Origin: Rhinopithecus roxellana
Taxonomy: Eukaryota; Chordata; Mammalia; Primates; Cercopithecidae
Direction: 5' to 3'
NCBI RefSeq assembly: GCF_007565055.1
Contig: NC_044558.1
Location: 79,075,444-79,139,443 of the forward strand
DNA length: 64,000 nt
Below are positions 1-11,640 of this stretch, in pieces (position 1 is the stretch's first letter; every line of letters starts with the position of its first letter). Made by a program: the position numbers and the translations under genes. The notes below the pieces were generated by a model that was not told the origin of the DNA, made no database searches, and worked only from the letters and a program-made list of their open reading frames with translations.

Positions 1-494
1 CCTTGGTCAAAGTGAAACATTCCACAGGGGTTCGGGCTATAACAGCTTGCCCAACTGCCTGACTTTGTCACATTCTGGAGGGGAAAAAGTCCAAGGAACA
101 TCACCTTCTGTCAGAACAGGGGCCAAACCGCCTCATCATGGGCACTCGTTATCAACATTTTTCCAGGCAGCAGACCATGCCCCTTCCTCTCCGAGAGCCC
201 TCTCATCCAGGCCTATAACTGCCCCAGCCTGTAAGCAGCAGTGGGCATTAAGCTGGTCCCCCACCCCTGCCAGTCTGATGCTGGACATAGCACCTGCACT
301 TTTCGCAGAGCCTCCAACTCTCTCTCTGTGCCTTTCTTTAACCCCTACCTTCCCTTCAAAACCTAACAGACATCTTCCTGTGGCTGCCATGGGTCATTTA
401 AAGGGGTCTTGTGTGTGTGTCTCCACTCACCATTTCTTGTTTTCCCAGAGACTGCACAATTCTATCAATGGAGTTATTAAGAGGGTTTTGTTCA
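1..494. other. Non-repeat stretch, no gene recognised
   Basis: I recognise no repeat or gene here. A 151-codon plus-strand frame (47-502) and an 84-codon minus-strand frame (136-390) overlap each other; both are low-complexity in composition, rich in Ser/Pro or Gly/Ala, and neither shows a domain, signal peptide or splice-site pattern that would support translation. Confidence 0.5.
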
Positions 495-660
495 GAGCCT
501 GATTGCCTGGGTTTCTGTGTTTATTCTGTAACTTCCTGGCTCAGTGTGAGACCTTAGATAATTTATTCAATCTCTCTGTGTCTTGATTACTCACACGTAG
601 AATGGGATTCATAATAACATTTATATTTCACTGGGGGATTAGTCACCCAAGCTGACTTTA
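495..660 (+). mobile_element. MIR SINE
   Basis: The order of motifs follows the MIR core: a CCTGGGTTT start, a loss-of-consensus CTTCCTGGCT/GTGAGACCTTAG block, then the CAATCTCTCTGTGTCTTGATT segment and AATGGGATTCATAATAA. Divergence is high, as expected for this ancient family. Confidence 0.75.
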
Positions 661-1043
661 TCTCCTGACTGAATCATGGCCAGCTCCCACCAGGTGGCCC
701 TGTCTACACAGCACTGTCTTTATGGTCCTCTTCTCCTGGTTCCAGAAATTTCCCTGAGCCCTTGTCCCTTTAGAACTAGGGATGACAACAATGTTCCTTA
801 CTGCTCTTGTGCTCAGGATACTGCATTTTGGCTTTCCCTATAATTGGCCTACCCACTGATCCTCATTATTTATGGATTCTGCATTTGCAAATTTGCCTAC
901 ATGCTAAAATTTATTTGTAACCCCAAGATCACTATCTTTGAATAAGGCGAAACTCAGCCTTCTTGTTTAAGCTTTCACGGCGTACATAAATGTCTTTTTG
1001 TGATCTATCTAATGTCACTTTTTTTTTTCATTTTTATGCTTTC

Positions 1044-1586
1044 TGTTGATGGTTTTACTGTTATAAATGACCCCCAAGCACACTGCTCAAGTGCTATTTA
1101 GTGTGAGGGTGTTGCCAAAGGAGATTAACATTTGAGTCAGTGGACTAGGAGAGGCAGACCCACCCTCGTGGGCACCATTCAATCAGCTGCCAGTGCAGCT
1201 AGAATACAGCAGGCGGAAGAAGCTGGAAGGACTTGACTTGCTGAGTCTTCCGGCCTCCATCTTTCTCCTGTGCTCAATACTCCCTGCCCTCGAACATCAG
1301 ACTCCAAGTTCTTTGGCTTTTGGGCTTTTGGACTTATTATTAGTGGTTTGCCAGGGCTCTGGGGCCTTTAGCCACAGACTGAGGGCTATACTGTCAGCTT
1401 CCTTACTTTTGAGGTTTTGGGACTTGGGCAGATCCACTACTGGCTTCCTGGCTCCTCAACTTACAGATGGCCTATGGTGGGATTTCACCTTGTGATTGCG
1501 TGAGTCAATTTTCCTTAATAAACATTTTTTCATATGTACATCTATCTTCTTAGTTCTTTCCCTCTAGAGAACTCTGACTGATACAA
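1044..1586 (+). mobile_element. Old ERVL/MaLR-like LTR
   Basis: It begins near TGTTGATGG and ends with CTAGAGAACTCTGACTGATACA, the end of a common mammalian LTR family whose body reads ...GTGTTTC..AGTCAGTGGACT... and carries an AATAAA signal (about 1519-1524) shortly before the 3' end. Flanking 5-mers CTTTC and CTTTG would be a target duplication with one mismatch. The 100-codon frame 1193-1495 lies inside it and is not a gene. Subfamily not assigned. Confidence 0.65.
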
Positions 1587-1994
1587 CTTTGGTTATGGGA
1601 TTTCTTTAATCTTTCTGGGTGATTTTAGCTTGCAGGAAGTACTGGGAACGGCTGTGAATAGATTTGTCAGTTGCAGTTGTGACTCATCAGGCCACCTTAC
1701 TCTAAGCTCCCTATTCCACCCACTTCCATTCCCCTCTCCTGCCTCCCACTCTGTAGTCTATCCTGGAGGGCCCTACATTCGATTGGCTGCTAACCTACCA
1801 TCACTTTAATTTTAACTGTGGCAAGCCCAGGCCCCTGATCAAGCAGGATGAAAGCGTATTTCTAGTGAAGGAGACAAGATGAGAAATGGGCACAGTCCTG
1901 GCCCTGCTCAGAAGCACCTGATTTTGTGGACCTGTGTCTAAAGCCATTTACTTCATCCTTCTTTTAAATGCATCAGTACTCCCCTCAAAAAAAT

Positions 1995-2760
1995 TCTAGT
2001 TGCCATTTTGACAGAGGTAATAAGATGATATCTCATTTTTTGTTTTCATTTGCATTTCCCTGATGATTATTATTAAAAAGACAAAAAACAACAGATATTG
2101 ATGAAGATGCAGACAAAAGGAAATCCTTATACACTGTTGGTCAGAATGTAAATTAGTACAAAATCCACAAAAAACAGTATGAAGATTTTTCAGAGAACTA
2201 AAAATAGAACTACCATTCCATCCAGCAATCCTACTACTAGATATCTATTCAAAGGAAAATAAATTATTATATCAAATTATACATCATTACATCAAAAAGA
2301 TACCTGCACACATATGTTTGCTGCAAAACTATTCACAATAACAAAGATACGGAATCAAGAATCAACGTAAGTGTCCATCCAGGGGAAAATGGATAAAGAA
2401 AATGCAGTATATGCACACAATGGAATGTTATTAAATTATGTCTTTTACAGCAAGATGGATGGAACTGGAGGTCATTATCTTAACTGAAACAAGCCAGAAA
2501 CAGAATGTCAAATATTGCAGGTTCTCACTCATAAATGGGTGCTAAAAAATGTACACAGTTGGACGTAAAGAATGATGGACTAGATGAAACTAGAAAGGAT
2601 GAGGGGGTGGGAGGAGGGAAGATAATGAGAAATTGCTCAGTGGGTACAATGTGTGTTATTTGAGTGATGGATGCCTTAATACCCTTACTTGACCACTATG
2701 AAATCTATGCATGTAACAACATTGCATGTGTACCCCATGAATTTACAAAAATGAAAAATT
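1995..2760 (+). mobile_element. L1 3' end with 5' inversion
   Basis: From about 2069 to 2760 the sequence follows the sense L1 ORF2 C-terminal region and 3' UTR (ATTAAAAAGAC, GCAAGATGGATGGAACTGGAGG, TGGGAGGAGGGAAGATAATG, ATGTGTACCCCATGAATTT). The preceding 1995-2068 is the reverse complement of the L1 segment that should come directly before it (CATTTGCATTTCCCTGATGATTA on the plus strand). This is the arrangement produced by twin priming during L1 insertion. Non-functional. Confidence 0.85.
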
Positions 2761-3375
2761 GTATAGACCCTAATTGTGCCTTGAAATTGTTATAGTACCT
2801 AATCTTTATACCCATATAATTGGGAGTAGATATCTCATGTTTATTGCCCTTACAGAAGTATACAACTAGGATGTATTTAAAAATTAAATGCAAAACCAAA
2901 CTGCACAGCAATTTCAGTTCAATTTAAACATGATAATGGTATTGCTTTTTCTGAAACTTGTCTACTGCTTGCAATATGATTGTGGTTGTGGCCATTATGC
3001 TGCTTGTTTGCTATTTTTAGTTCTGCTAGTCTAGAGCCCTGTGCATGTTTTAGTGACTCAACTCTCTTACACCCTTTCTCTAATTGAACACAATGAAATA
3101 TTAGCCATATTACGTGCCAAGAGGCCACTGGAATATTACCCAGCACAAATATGTCATTTAATGTCTCATATCAAATTTTATCATCTTTTAATTAGTGTGA
3201 AGCATATAAAAATACTTCTTGATAACAGTTATAAAAACACACTCAATGCCCCATGCTAAAATGGGCTGGACTCAGTCAGGTGGTGTTGAACCAGATGGTA
3301 GGGGATACACTAAGATTTTTGCTGTGTCATCAAAATGGAAACTCCCAAATAAAGCAATTTTTGCTTGCAGTCTTT
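2761..3375. other. AT-rich non-repeat stretch
   Basis: Nothing identified. Short frames on both strands (68-75 codons) overlap each other and carry no recognisable domain. Confidence 0.5.
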
Positions 3376-3389
3376 AAAATGCAATTTGA

Positions 3390-3686
3390 GCTGGGGGCGG
3401 TGGCTCACGCCTGTAATCCCAGCACTTTGGGAGGCCGAGGCAGGCAGAGATCACCTGAGGTCGGGAGTTTGAGACCAGCCTGACCAACATGGAGAAACCC
3501 CATGTCTACTAAAAATACAAAATTATCTGGATGTGGTGGCTCATGCCTGTCATCCCAGCTACCTGGGAGGCTGAGGCGAATGAATCGCTTGAACCCGGGA
3601 GGTGGAGACTTTGGTGAGCCGAGATCGCGCCACTGCACTCTAGCCTGGGCAACAAAAGCAAAACTCCGTCTCAAAAAACAAAACAA
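3390..3686 (+). mobile_element. AluS-type SINE
   Basis: Complete dimeric Alu with left and right arms, an A-rich linker (ACTAAAAATACAAAATTA) and a short A-rich tail. A 14-bp target-site duplication AAAATGCAATTTGA/AAAATGCAATTTGA flanks it (3376-3389 and 3687-3700), so the insertion edges are exact. The 174-codon minus-strand frame 3405-3929 is partly antisense Alu and is not a gene. Confidence 0.97.
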
Positions 3687-3929
3687 AAAATGCAATTTGA
3701 AATACACTGCCTTATAAATTTTTTCCAAAAATAACAGCATCTTCCTATTTGTGCCCCAAGAAAAGCCCAAGACCCCTGTGAATTCTTGCCTCACTTTGCC
3801 TGTATGCCTCACATAATGCTTGTCATATTTGGCCTCCTGGACTTCAAATTCCAGTAAAGACAAAGATGGGTCCATATTGCCCAAAGATTGAGAATGTGCG
3901 CCCCGGACCAGGCACTCTTGAATCCACAT

Positions 3930-4130
3930 TCCTGCTCAGCTTCCTGCTAGTTACTTCACGTTCCTCATGTGACCCAACCTATCTGTGCCTCACTTACATC
4001 AAATGGTATTAGTAAGAGAACCCACCCTATGCCATTGTGGAGAGATTAAATAAAACAATTCAAGCAAAACACTTATCACAGGGTCTGGTAGATGTACATG
4101 TTCAATATGTGTTCACAGTGATAAACTGTC
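3930..4130 (+). mobile_element. MIR SINE
   Basis: Follows the MIR consensus: CTAGTTACTTCACGTTCCTCATGTG, ATCTGTGCCTCACTTACATCAAATGG, GAGATTAAATAAAACAATTC, then an ACTTATCACAGGGTCTGGTAG end. Diverged copy. Confidence 0.8.
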
Positions 4131-4214
4131 ATTTCAATCCCTCCTAAAGTAGCGTGTAGCATCATTACTATATGATTTTTCTAAATGATACCTAGAAAAT
4201 TCCCGCAAATTCAG

Positions 4215-4640
4215 TAGTTTAAACAACACTTATTTATGATGACACAGTGCTGTAGGTTACAAGTCTGAAGGGGGCGCCACTGGATCCGTCCCAGGGAATC
4301 ATAAGGCCAAAATCGAAATGCTGGTCAGTTACTTGGGCTCCCTTCTGGAGGCACTGGGGTTGAATATGCTTGCAGTGACATTCAGGTTCTTGGTTAAAAT
4401 CTTGTCCTTGAAAATGTAGGACTGAGGTCCCTGTCTCTTTCTTAGCCATCAGCCAGGGACCACTCTCGATTTCTAAAGGCTGCTCACATTCCTTGGCCCC
4501 TCTTGGCCTTCAGAACAACAATGGCATATCAAATCCCCCACGGGCTTGGAGTCACTGACTTCCTCTTCTGCTCTCAGCTAGAGAAAACTCTCTGCTTTTA
4601 AAGGGCTCCTGCAATTAGATTAGACCACCCGGATAATCTC
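4215..4640 (-). mobile_element. MLT1-type MaLR LTR
   Basis: Read on the minus strand this follows the MLT1C/D-like LTR: GGGAGATTATCCGGGTGG, then AATCTAATTGCAGGAGCCC, AAGGAATGTGAGCAGCC and a CACTTAGTTTAAACTACTG-like end region. Its 3' side ends near 4215 with AATTCAGTAGTTTAAACAA on the plus strand. Subfamily assignment is from memory. Confidence 0.65.
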
Positions 4641-4699
4641 CCTTTTGTTAAATATGGTAACAAATTTCATCCACATAGAAAAGGGAGGGGAGTATAGAA

Positions 4700-4721
4700 T
4701 CATCATCATCATCATCATCAT
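4700..4721 (+). repeat. (CAT)n microsatellite
   Basis: About seven perfect CAT units. The antisense reading gives the run of Asp residues seen in the 124-codon minus-strand frame 4648-5022, which is therefore an artefact. Confidence 0.95.
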
Positions 4722-4804
4722 GACAATAATAGTTAATAATTGTGTTAATGTTCTGTTGCTGCATGACAACCCACCATGCATGAAGTTCCAGTGCCAGGAA
4801 CCGA

Positions 4805-4915
4805 TATAAGCAGTTAACTTGTATTAAGGTGGGTATTACTGTTATCATTTCATATGTAAGAAAAATGAGGTACAGAGAGATTAAGAGCTTATCCAAAAAC
4901 ACCAAGTTTACAGCC
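4805..4915 (-). mobile_element. MIR SINE fragment
   Basis: Antisense MIR core: GGTGGGTATTACTGTTATCA, GTAAGAAAAATGAGGTACAG, AGAGATTAAGAGCTTATCC. Only the central part is recognisable. Confidence 0.7.
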
Positions 4916-4979
4916 TTATATTTAGTAACCATTCCACAAAGGCTTGTTGAATTAATATGGGAATTCACTCGTACTTTAA

Positions 4980-6615
4980 TTTGCATGCCAACAGTGACAA
5001 TTCTCACAGTACCACAGGGCAATTAGAAAATCCTACCTTGAAATGTCTGCATATGGAAAGTTTGTTGCCCTTGACAACTTTCTTCTCCTAGGAAATACTT
5101 CCATTAAGGAGCTGACTGAGAGCCTGATATATGAATGTGGCTTGTGATGTGCAATTTGGAAAAGGATTTGTTCATGGAATGATAAAGAACTGGTTTCTGA
5201 TCTAATTCTGAAATTCATTCCAGGCCACATTTCCTCCTCAAATTGGGCTCCAGGGAAAACAAACTTCCCTTGGTTACATCAGTGCAGTTCCCCTGACCCA
5301 GAAAAGCACCAATAGCAGTGGAAATTCCTCATTAATAAAAGCAAAACAACTTCCCCATGATTCTCTGTGTTAATGAAACAACAGAGAAAAATGTTGATGC
5401 AGTTTTCTTAATAGTAGACATTTGAATTAAGTGAAAAATAACTAAAATAAGAAAATTACAAGAAAGCTACATCAACCATCTGATTTAACCGGTTGGAATT
5501 TTTTGGATAAAGATTCAGTCTGCAGTAAATGATAATATTTATATGACAATATTCTTACCAAAAGCTAATACTCCAGTAGTCAATGATTTAAACATTCATC
5601 ACTAAACTCTGTGTAAAACCTCTCCCTGCCACATGTCCTGAAAATTAGCCAAAATGTGTTCCTTTCTTTCTAGTAGAGAGTTAGAGATTTTGAAAAGTGG
5701 GTGTTCAAAGGTATTTCCTTTATTAGTAATAAAAGTTTTGCACTATTTACTATACATATCAATTCTTATCAATAAATCTCCTTTATAGAGTGTTCACACT
5801 TACTGTTCAATTATTTATAGGTTTTGGACTTGGGTAATATACTTCTATTTGCTTTTAATTTCCTCATTTTATCTTGCAAATGGTGCCACACTTTGTTATG
5901 CATGATTTGGTGTTAAATTATGTAGAGGTGCCATATTGCCATGGAACGCCTGCATTTGATGAGGTTATTAAAATAGTAACAATATAAATCACCATAGCAA
6001 CAAAAACATAAATTCATACCCCATTTCATATTCTGTGTTAAAAATCGTATAGCTCTTGCAAATTCAGGTAAAATGTAACTCAAACCCAGCCACTGAATTA
6101 TTCGAGACCCAGAGATACACCAACTTTAAAGAGCATTGAATCTTTGGAAGAGCTCATACCAAATAGCATAAATCACTTTTTAAAGAAGTTCAGACTCCCA
6201 GAAAAGCTTAAAAATTAGTACAGAGAGTTCCAAAATATTCTTCATCCAATTTCTCCTGATGTTACTTACATAATCATATTTGATGCTTAGAATCAGGAAA
6301 TTTACATTGATGCAATACTATTAACTAATCAGTAAACTTTATCAAAATTTCACAAGTTTACTTTCCCTCCCACACCAGCTTTTTTTTTCTGGTTCAGGAT
6401 CCATTTTGGACTAAGTTTATGATATTTCCCTGGTCTCATCCAATCTGTGGTAGCTCCACACACTGCTTTATCTTTCATGGCCTGTCACTATTGAAGAGTA
6501 CTGGTCAATTGCTTTGAAGAATGGCCCTCAATTTGCTTTTTTCCCATGTCTTGTTTATCTTGATATAAATCCACGTAACAGAGGTTGTGCCATTCTCAGT
6601 GCATCATATCTGGTG
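4980..6615. other. AT-rich stretch, nothing recognised
   Basis: No repeat family, exon or long frame could be supported. The short frame 5033-5230 (minus) has no recognisable domain. Confidence 0.45.
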
Positions 6616-6629
6616 GTGCAGGGCATTGA

Positions 6630-6931
6630 TTTTTTTTTTTTTTTTTTTAGACAGAGTCTCTCTCTGTTGCCCAGGCTGAAGAGCAGTGATGCGATCCCAG
6701 CTCACTGCAACCTCCACCTCCCGGGTTCAGGTAATGCTGCTGCCTCAGCCTCCCAAGTAGCTTGGATTACAGGCACCCACCACCATGCCCAGCTCATTTT
6801 TTGTATTTTTAGTAGAGACAAGGTTTCGCCATATTGGCCAGGCTGGTCTCGAACTTCTGACTTCAAGTGATCCGCTCCCCCTTGGCCTTCCAAAGTGCTG
6901 GGATTACAGGCATGAGCCATCGTGCCCAGCC
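6630..6931 (-). mobile_element. AluS-type SINE, antisense
   Basis: A run of 19 T opens the antisense copy, followed by AGACAGAGTCTC, both arms and the GGGATTACAGGCATGAGCC head. I could not define a clean target duplication. Frames 6514-6870 (+) and 6702-6998 (-) are Alu-derived. Confidence 0.96.
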
Positions 6932-7565
6932 AATATTTTGCTTTATTAGTGATGCTAAGTTGAATTGCTTTAAAGTGGTATCTGCCAAGTGTCTTCATTT
7001 GAAATTACTGGCCTCTCTTTGTAATGAATAAATGTCTTGTAGACAGATACTTTGAGCCTTGGCAAATACTACGTTTCTCTTCAAACTTTCAACTTTAAAA
7101 GTCAAAAGTATACTGACATTAGCCAATAATTTTGTTACTGTACAATTGGTCTCAAGATGATTTCTCATTTCACATATTTTTTCTGCATTTTCATGGTGAA
7201 TTCTACTCCTTAAAAAGCTCTATTTTCCCCACTATTGATTTATTGATTAACATTAATGTCATATTTTCTTCTTGAGTTATTCAATACTACCACATTTTGT
7301 TCAAATTGTGATTATTGTGCCCAATAATCACCTTTTTTTTTTTTTTCCAGGAAACTCTGATTTCTGTTATTGGAATATGGTATTAGAGACCAAGATCTGG
7401 GAAATAGGAGGTCTCATTGTTACTGGGGTGCCATTTCTTAGGTCCTCTTAAAAGACAGGGCTAGGGAATATATGCGTGTATATTAAGTCATGTGTACATG
7501 CATCTTTATGTATCTATTCATCTGCACGTGGGTGTGTGTTTGTGTGTATGTGTGTGAGTTAATAC
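6932..7565. other. Non-repeat stretch with a T run and GT tract
   Basis: Contains a 14-T run near 7332-7345 and an imperfect (TG)n tract at about 7529-7557. Nothing else recognised. Confidence 0.5.
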
Positions 7566-7567
7566 AG

Positions 7568-7800
7568 TTGCCTTTAGATATAGGTAAGGAATTGGATCCA
7601 GGACTCCTGCATATACTACATTTCCACATACTCAAGTCCTGCAATTGGCTCCATGAAACCTACATATAGGAAAAGTCAGCCCTCCACATACCTGAATTTC
7701 ACATCCCATGAATATTGTTTTTATCTTTGGTTGAAAATATTCTGCATATGAGTGAACCCACACAGGTTCAAGGGCAATTGCTCTAATACCTCACATTCTG
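7568..7800 (-). mobile_element. MER2/Tigger-type DNA transposon fragment
   Basis: Matches my memory of MER2-like elements: ACAGTTGCCTTTAG near one end, CAGCCCTCCACATACCTGAA and TTGGTTGAAAATATTCTGCA in the middle, and GGTTCAAGGGCAATTGCTCT at the far end. Strand and exact ends are uncertain. Confidence 0.6.
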
Positions 7801-8224
7801 ATCTAACATGCCTGGGTTCACTCTAGCCTTCTCCATTTCCATATGTGTAGTTTTCCTCCATTGTTGAGAAACCTGGCTCTACCATATATTTACACGTGTG
7901 TGCAATCCTAGTATACATATAAAGTTGCTTCAGAATTCATAGATAGTTTTCAGAATTGCTAACTTACACCTTTGTGAGAAACAAAGGTACTGCTATATGA
8001 AAACATCTGTGTACAGTTCTTTTAGTCTTCAGCCTTTTAGTGCACTGTGAAAATGCTGTTTTCCAGGTTGCTTAGGTTAGCTCTTTGCATTTTCACTCTC
8101 AGTAGGTTGATGTTTTTCATTTGTAATATGGATGTCTCTATGTACTGTTTGCATTCCTTTCTTTCTGCCCTTCCCCACCAACCACACACATTTTGGTTGA
8201 TTTTATTTTATTTTTTGTTTATTT

Positions 8225-8560
8225 AGGAAGTACGTAAAACACTACCTTTGTTCTACAGGGCGGCAATTAAAAAACAGTGTACTCAGAGGAACGCCACTTC
8301 TCCTGATACCTGCAATCTCATCCTCATCCTCCATTCATCACGTTCTGCTTCTACCCTCACCCTGCAGACAACCTCATTTATTTCGAGTTGTTCCTTCCTG
8401 TAGTTCTTTTGTACAAATGACATATTCATGCATATTTTCTTATATTCACTTCTTACATGATGGTAGTATACTACAGATGACCTTTTATGCTTTGCTCTTT
8501 TATTTAATCTGTAGCTCCGAATCATGCTTATTTCCAAAAATAGGCGACATTTATTTCACT
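8225..8560. mobile_element. Ancient L1M (L1ME-like) tail
   Basis: Diverged but ordered similarity to the 3' region of old L1M elements: AAAACAGTGTACTCAGAGGAACG, a C-rich stretch, TCTTTTGTACAAATGACATATTC, then ATGGTAGTATACTACAGATG and TGCTTTGCTCTTTTATTTAAT. Orientation not assigned. Confidence 0.5.
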
Positions 8561-10455
8561 GTATGAGTTTTTGTTGCAAGCTACAAATAGAACAAAAATA
8601 TTTCAGGTGGATCAATTCATTTTTTCTAGCTCCCATGGCTTTCTTAAATCGCATCAAACAGCTTTAGAGAAACAACATATAGATTGTTTAAATGATAGTT
8701 CTCTCTGTTCTCATCCCTATGTATTTCCACATTAGAGAAAAACATACTTTTTCTCCTACATTTTGAAAATATTATTTCATGGCAAGCCAAAAATTTCACA
8801 CCTTTTCTAGAGCAAGCCTAATAGCCATCTTGTAGGTAAATATCTAAGAAGGCTGTGTCCTTCCATTTCTATAAAGTAAAATAATCTCCTTAAGTCCTTC
8901 AGCACATTTTAAAGAAACAGAAAAATAGACTGACACTTTCATTTTGGAAACCTCATATTATAGGTAGGCAAAGCACATCCCTACGTATCAGTGTGCATGG
9001 AACATACTGGATATTTACCGTAAGATCTTTATAGATAGAATGGGATTCACCAAGATTTACATTTGCACTCTTGTGCAAATATGTAGTTAAGTTAGGAAAT
9101 TCTAGTTTGCATCTGAACATGATGTATGTGTGTATGTATGTATGTAATACATATATTTAATATCTTCCACAGTTTTAAAAAAATCTTTGTGGAATCAAAA
9201 AGACATCTGAGCTTCCATTTTTCAAAGCAATGTACCTAAGAGCTAAGGGGAACATTTTTTCGTCTTTGCAATTGGCCACATCTCTTGACGTAGCTTAGAA
9301 AGCAGGACCTTTGATGAGAGCTGACAGAATCGGCTCTACAGGTGAGGGCCCATACGTTGGTCATCAGACTCCCCTGTTCGTTTGCCTGTAAGCCATTGTA
9401 GTCTCAACCATTGGATTGAGATATGGAACATTAGTCAGTTTCTTAGACAGGACAAGGGAACCATAAAACCAGGTATGTTCATTTGTGGCATCTGCCAGGC
9501 TCACTCAGTAGCCACTCTTTTCAATTGACAATAGTGTCTTTTGAGGAGATGAGAAAATGTGATTGATTTACAAGTGCTTACCTGTCCCATCCAAGACTTG
9601 TGAGATTCAGTCTCCATGCGTTGGATCACATCCTCTTTTCTACAATGCCCATGTCCAATCCTTTTCTGCATAATGTACAGGGTGCTTTGTTTTGGTGACT
9701 TATCTCCCTATCTATTTTTATGTGTCTGCCATTGAAATAGCACCTTTTTAAAACATTGTGCCTGGGCCATGATGGTGTTAGTATCATACTCATTCTCATT
9801 TTTATGATCTGTACTTTTACAAAACATGGTCACAATAGTCACCATGTTAAAAAAATAAATGAGCACTATTTCTATAAAAAGCACAGTAGTTAATCCACAG
9901 GCAAAGTTAAAGAGAACCATTAGTGCTGACGACTTCGATGCACTGAAGTTGCATCATGGGGAGAGAGGGAAATGGAATAATGAATGATCCCTTAGTGTGA
10001 ACCTCAGACGATGGTTGCCAGCACCCAGGGTGGTCTGGCGAAGGAAAAGAGACAGCCATGGCAGAGGTGGATAAGCCATGCTGAGACCCTTTGATACTCA
10101 AATCAGTACTGTTCATTCACCCATTTGGGGGCTGCCATATGAGTCTTATACTGTCCTCCAAAGTCTTTTACACCCGTTAGTAAAATTCAGGATTGTTCAC
10201 AGCCTGAGGAGGATTTCCAAGGATGTGGAACTTTCAATGCCACACCTGGATGGCTGGCCATCCTAGAACGGGATTTTTAAAGCACCTTGGAAGAGATTTG
10301 CAAACACGGGGGCAGAGTTGACACCCTCCTTCCACTTTCCTTTTCGTCTTTTTTCCTCTATATAATATCCTTCTTAGTATTCCCTCTGCTTCAGTCTCTT
10401 TCCTTCTCAGACTCTGCTGTGAAGTGCTAGTTCAAGTGTCGACATTGCTACTTCA
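8561..10455. other. Long non-repeat stretch
   Basis: The longest stretch without a confident repeat call. It holds a short (TATG)n tract at 9123-9145. Frames of 62-70 codons at 9708-9920, 9907-10116 and 10078-10266 have no recognisable domain and no convincing exon borders. Confidence 0.45.
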
Positions 10456-10459
10456 TCTG

Positions 10460-10620
10460 CTGTGGATAAGTCTTGGACAAATTCTTTACTAGCCTTCATG
10501 AGCCATGGTCTCCTCGTTATACAATAGGGATTAAAATTCAGTACATTATAAGTTTATTGTTTGGAGAAAATGAGCAAATAAATATAAAATGCCTGACATC
10601 ATAAAGATTCAATAATTCTT
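10460..10620 (+). mobile_element. MIR SINE
   Basis: MIR order is visible: GTGGATAAGTCTTGGACAAATTC, ATGGTCTCCTCGTTATACAATAGGG, AAAATGAGCAAATAAATATAAAATGCCTGAC. Confidence 0.75.
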
Positions 10621-10735
10621 AGCTATGGCCTATTTTTATTACTGCTTATTTTTCTAATTCAAAAGAAAATTCACTATTTAACAAAGTTATTAATGTATAA
10701 ATGTATAATATATGTACGGTGGAATCTCAAGTGTA

Positions 10736-11128
10736 TTTCTAAATATATGTGTATATATTATGTATATATTTATATATACTTATGTATAAACACAGACATG
10801 TACATATACATAATACACACATGCATATATACACATATATACATATATACACATATGCATACACATATATGCACACAAATACAAAACACACATGCACATA
10901 TACACATATATATGCACACATACATACACATATATACATATACACATACATATATGCATGCATATATACACACATGCATACACATATGCACATGCATATA
11001 TGCACACACATATGTACACATACACACACGTATACACATATATACACACATGCGTATATACAAATATATACATATGCATACATATATACACACACATACA
11101 TATATATACACAGCCACACACACAAACA
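10736..11128. repeat. TA/CA alternating tandem tract
   Basis: About 390 bp of irregular ACATATATAC and ACACATGCAT units, almost entirely alternating purine and pyrimidine. It lacks stop codons in several frames, which explains six overlapping open frames of 113-158 codons on both strands; none is a gene. Confidence 0.95.
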
Positions 11129-11339
11129 CCCCAGAAGGCTCCTTATTGCCCTTTTAAATACTCAGCACTCTATCTTCTCAGCACTCACGTCTATCGCCAT
11201 GTTTTTTATTGTTACCTGTTCTTAAATCTCTTACTAATGAAACAATACAAATCCTGGCCCTTGGGTGACATCTTTTGCACATTATTTCTCTGTGATCATC
11301 CAGGTTGCTATGTGTATATCAATAACACATTTTTAACTT

Positions 11340-11640
11340 TTTACTTTTAATTCCAGCACAGTATTCCACCATAGTATTACACCACAACATTTTTTATCCA
11401 TTCAACTTTAAGTGGTGATTTGGATTATTTCTAGGTATAGGTGTTATGAATATGGCTGCTATAAACATGTTTTGTGCATGTGTTTTGATGGACATATGCA
11501 CCCATTTTTCTTGGCCAATAATCGCGAGTAGTACTGATGAATAGATTCTAACTGCAGGTGTTGGATAATATTGCTTTGCTGTTAGTTAATAGTGACACAT
11601 AGTTTTCCAAAATGGTGTTACCTCATCTACTTGTTCTAGT
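11340..11640 (-). mobile_element. L1M fragment, antisense
   Basis: Antisense L1 3' ORF2/UTR sequence: CACAGTATTCCACCATAGTAT, ATTTTTTATCCATTCAACTTTA, GGTGATTTGGATTATTTCTAGG, ATGGCTGCTATAAACATGTTTTG, then TTTTCCAAAATGGTG. Highly diverged and truncated. Confidence 0.75.

Noticed and set aside
47..502. 151-codon plus-strand frame
   Set aside because: No domain, no conserved motif, overlapped by a frame on the other strand.
3405..3929. 174-codon minus-strand frame
   Set aside because: More than half is antisense Alu; no domain in the remainder.
10693..11350. Six overlapping frames of 113-158 codons
   Set aside because: They come from the TA/CA simple tract and appear on both strands.
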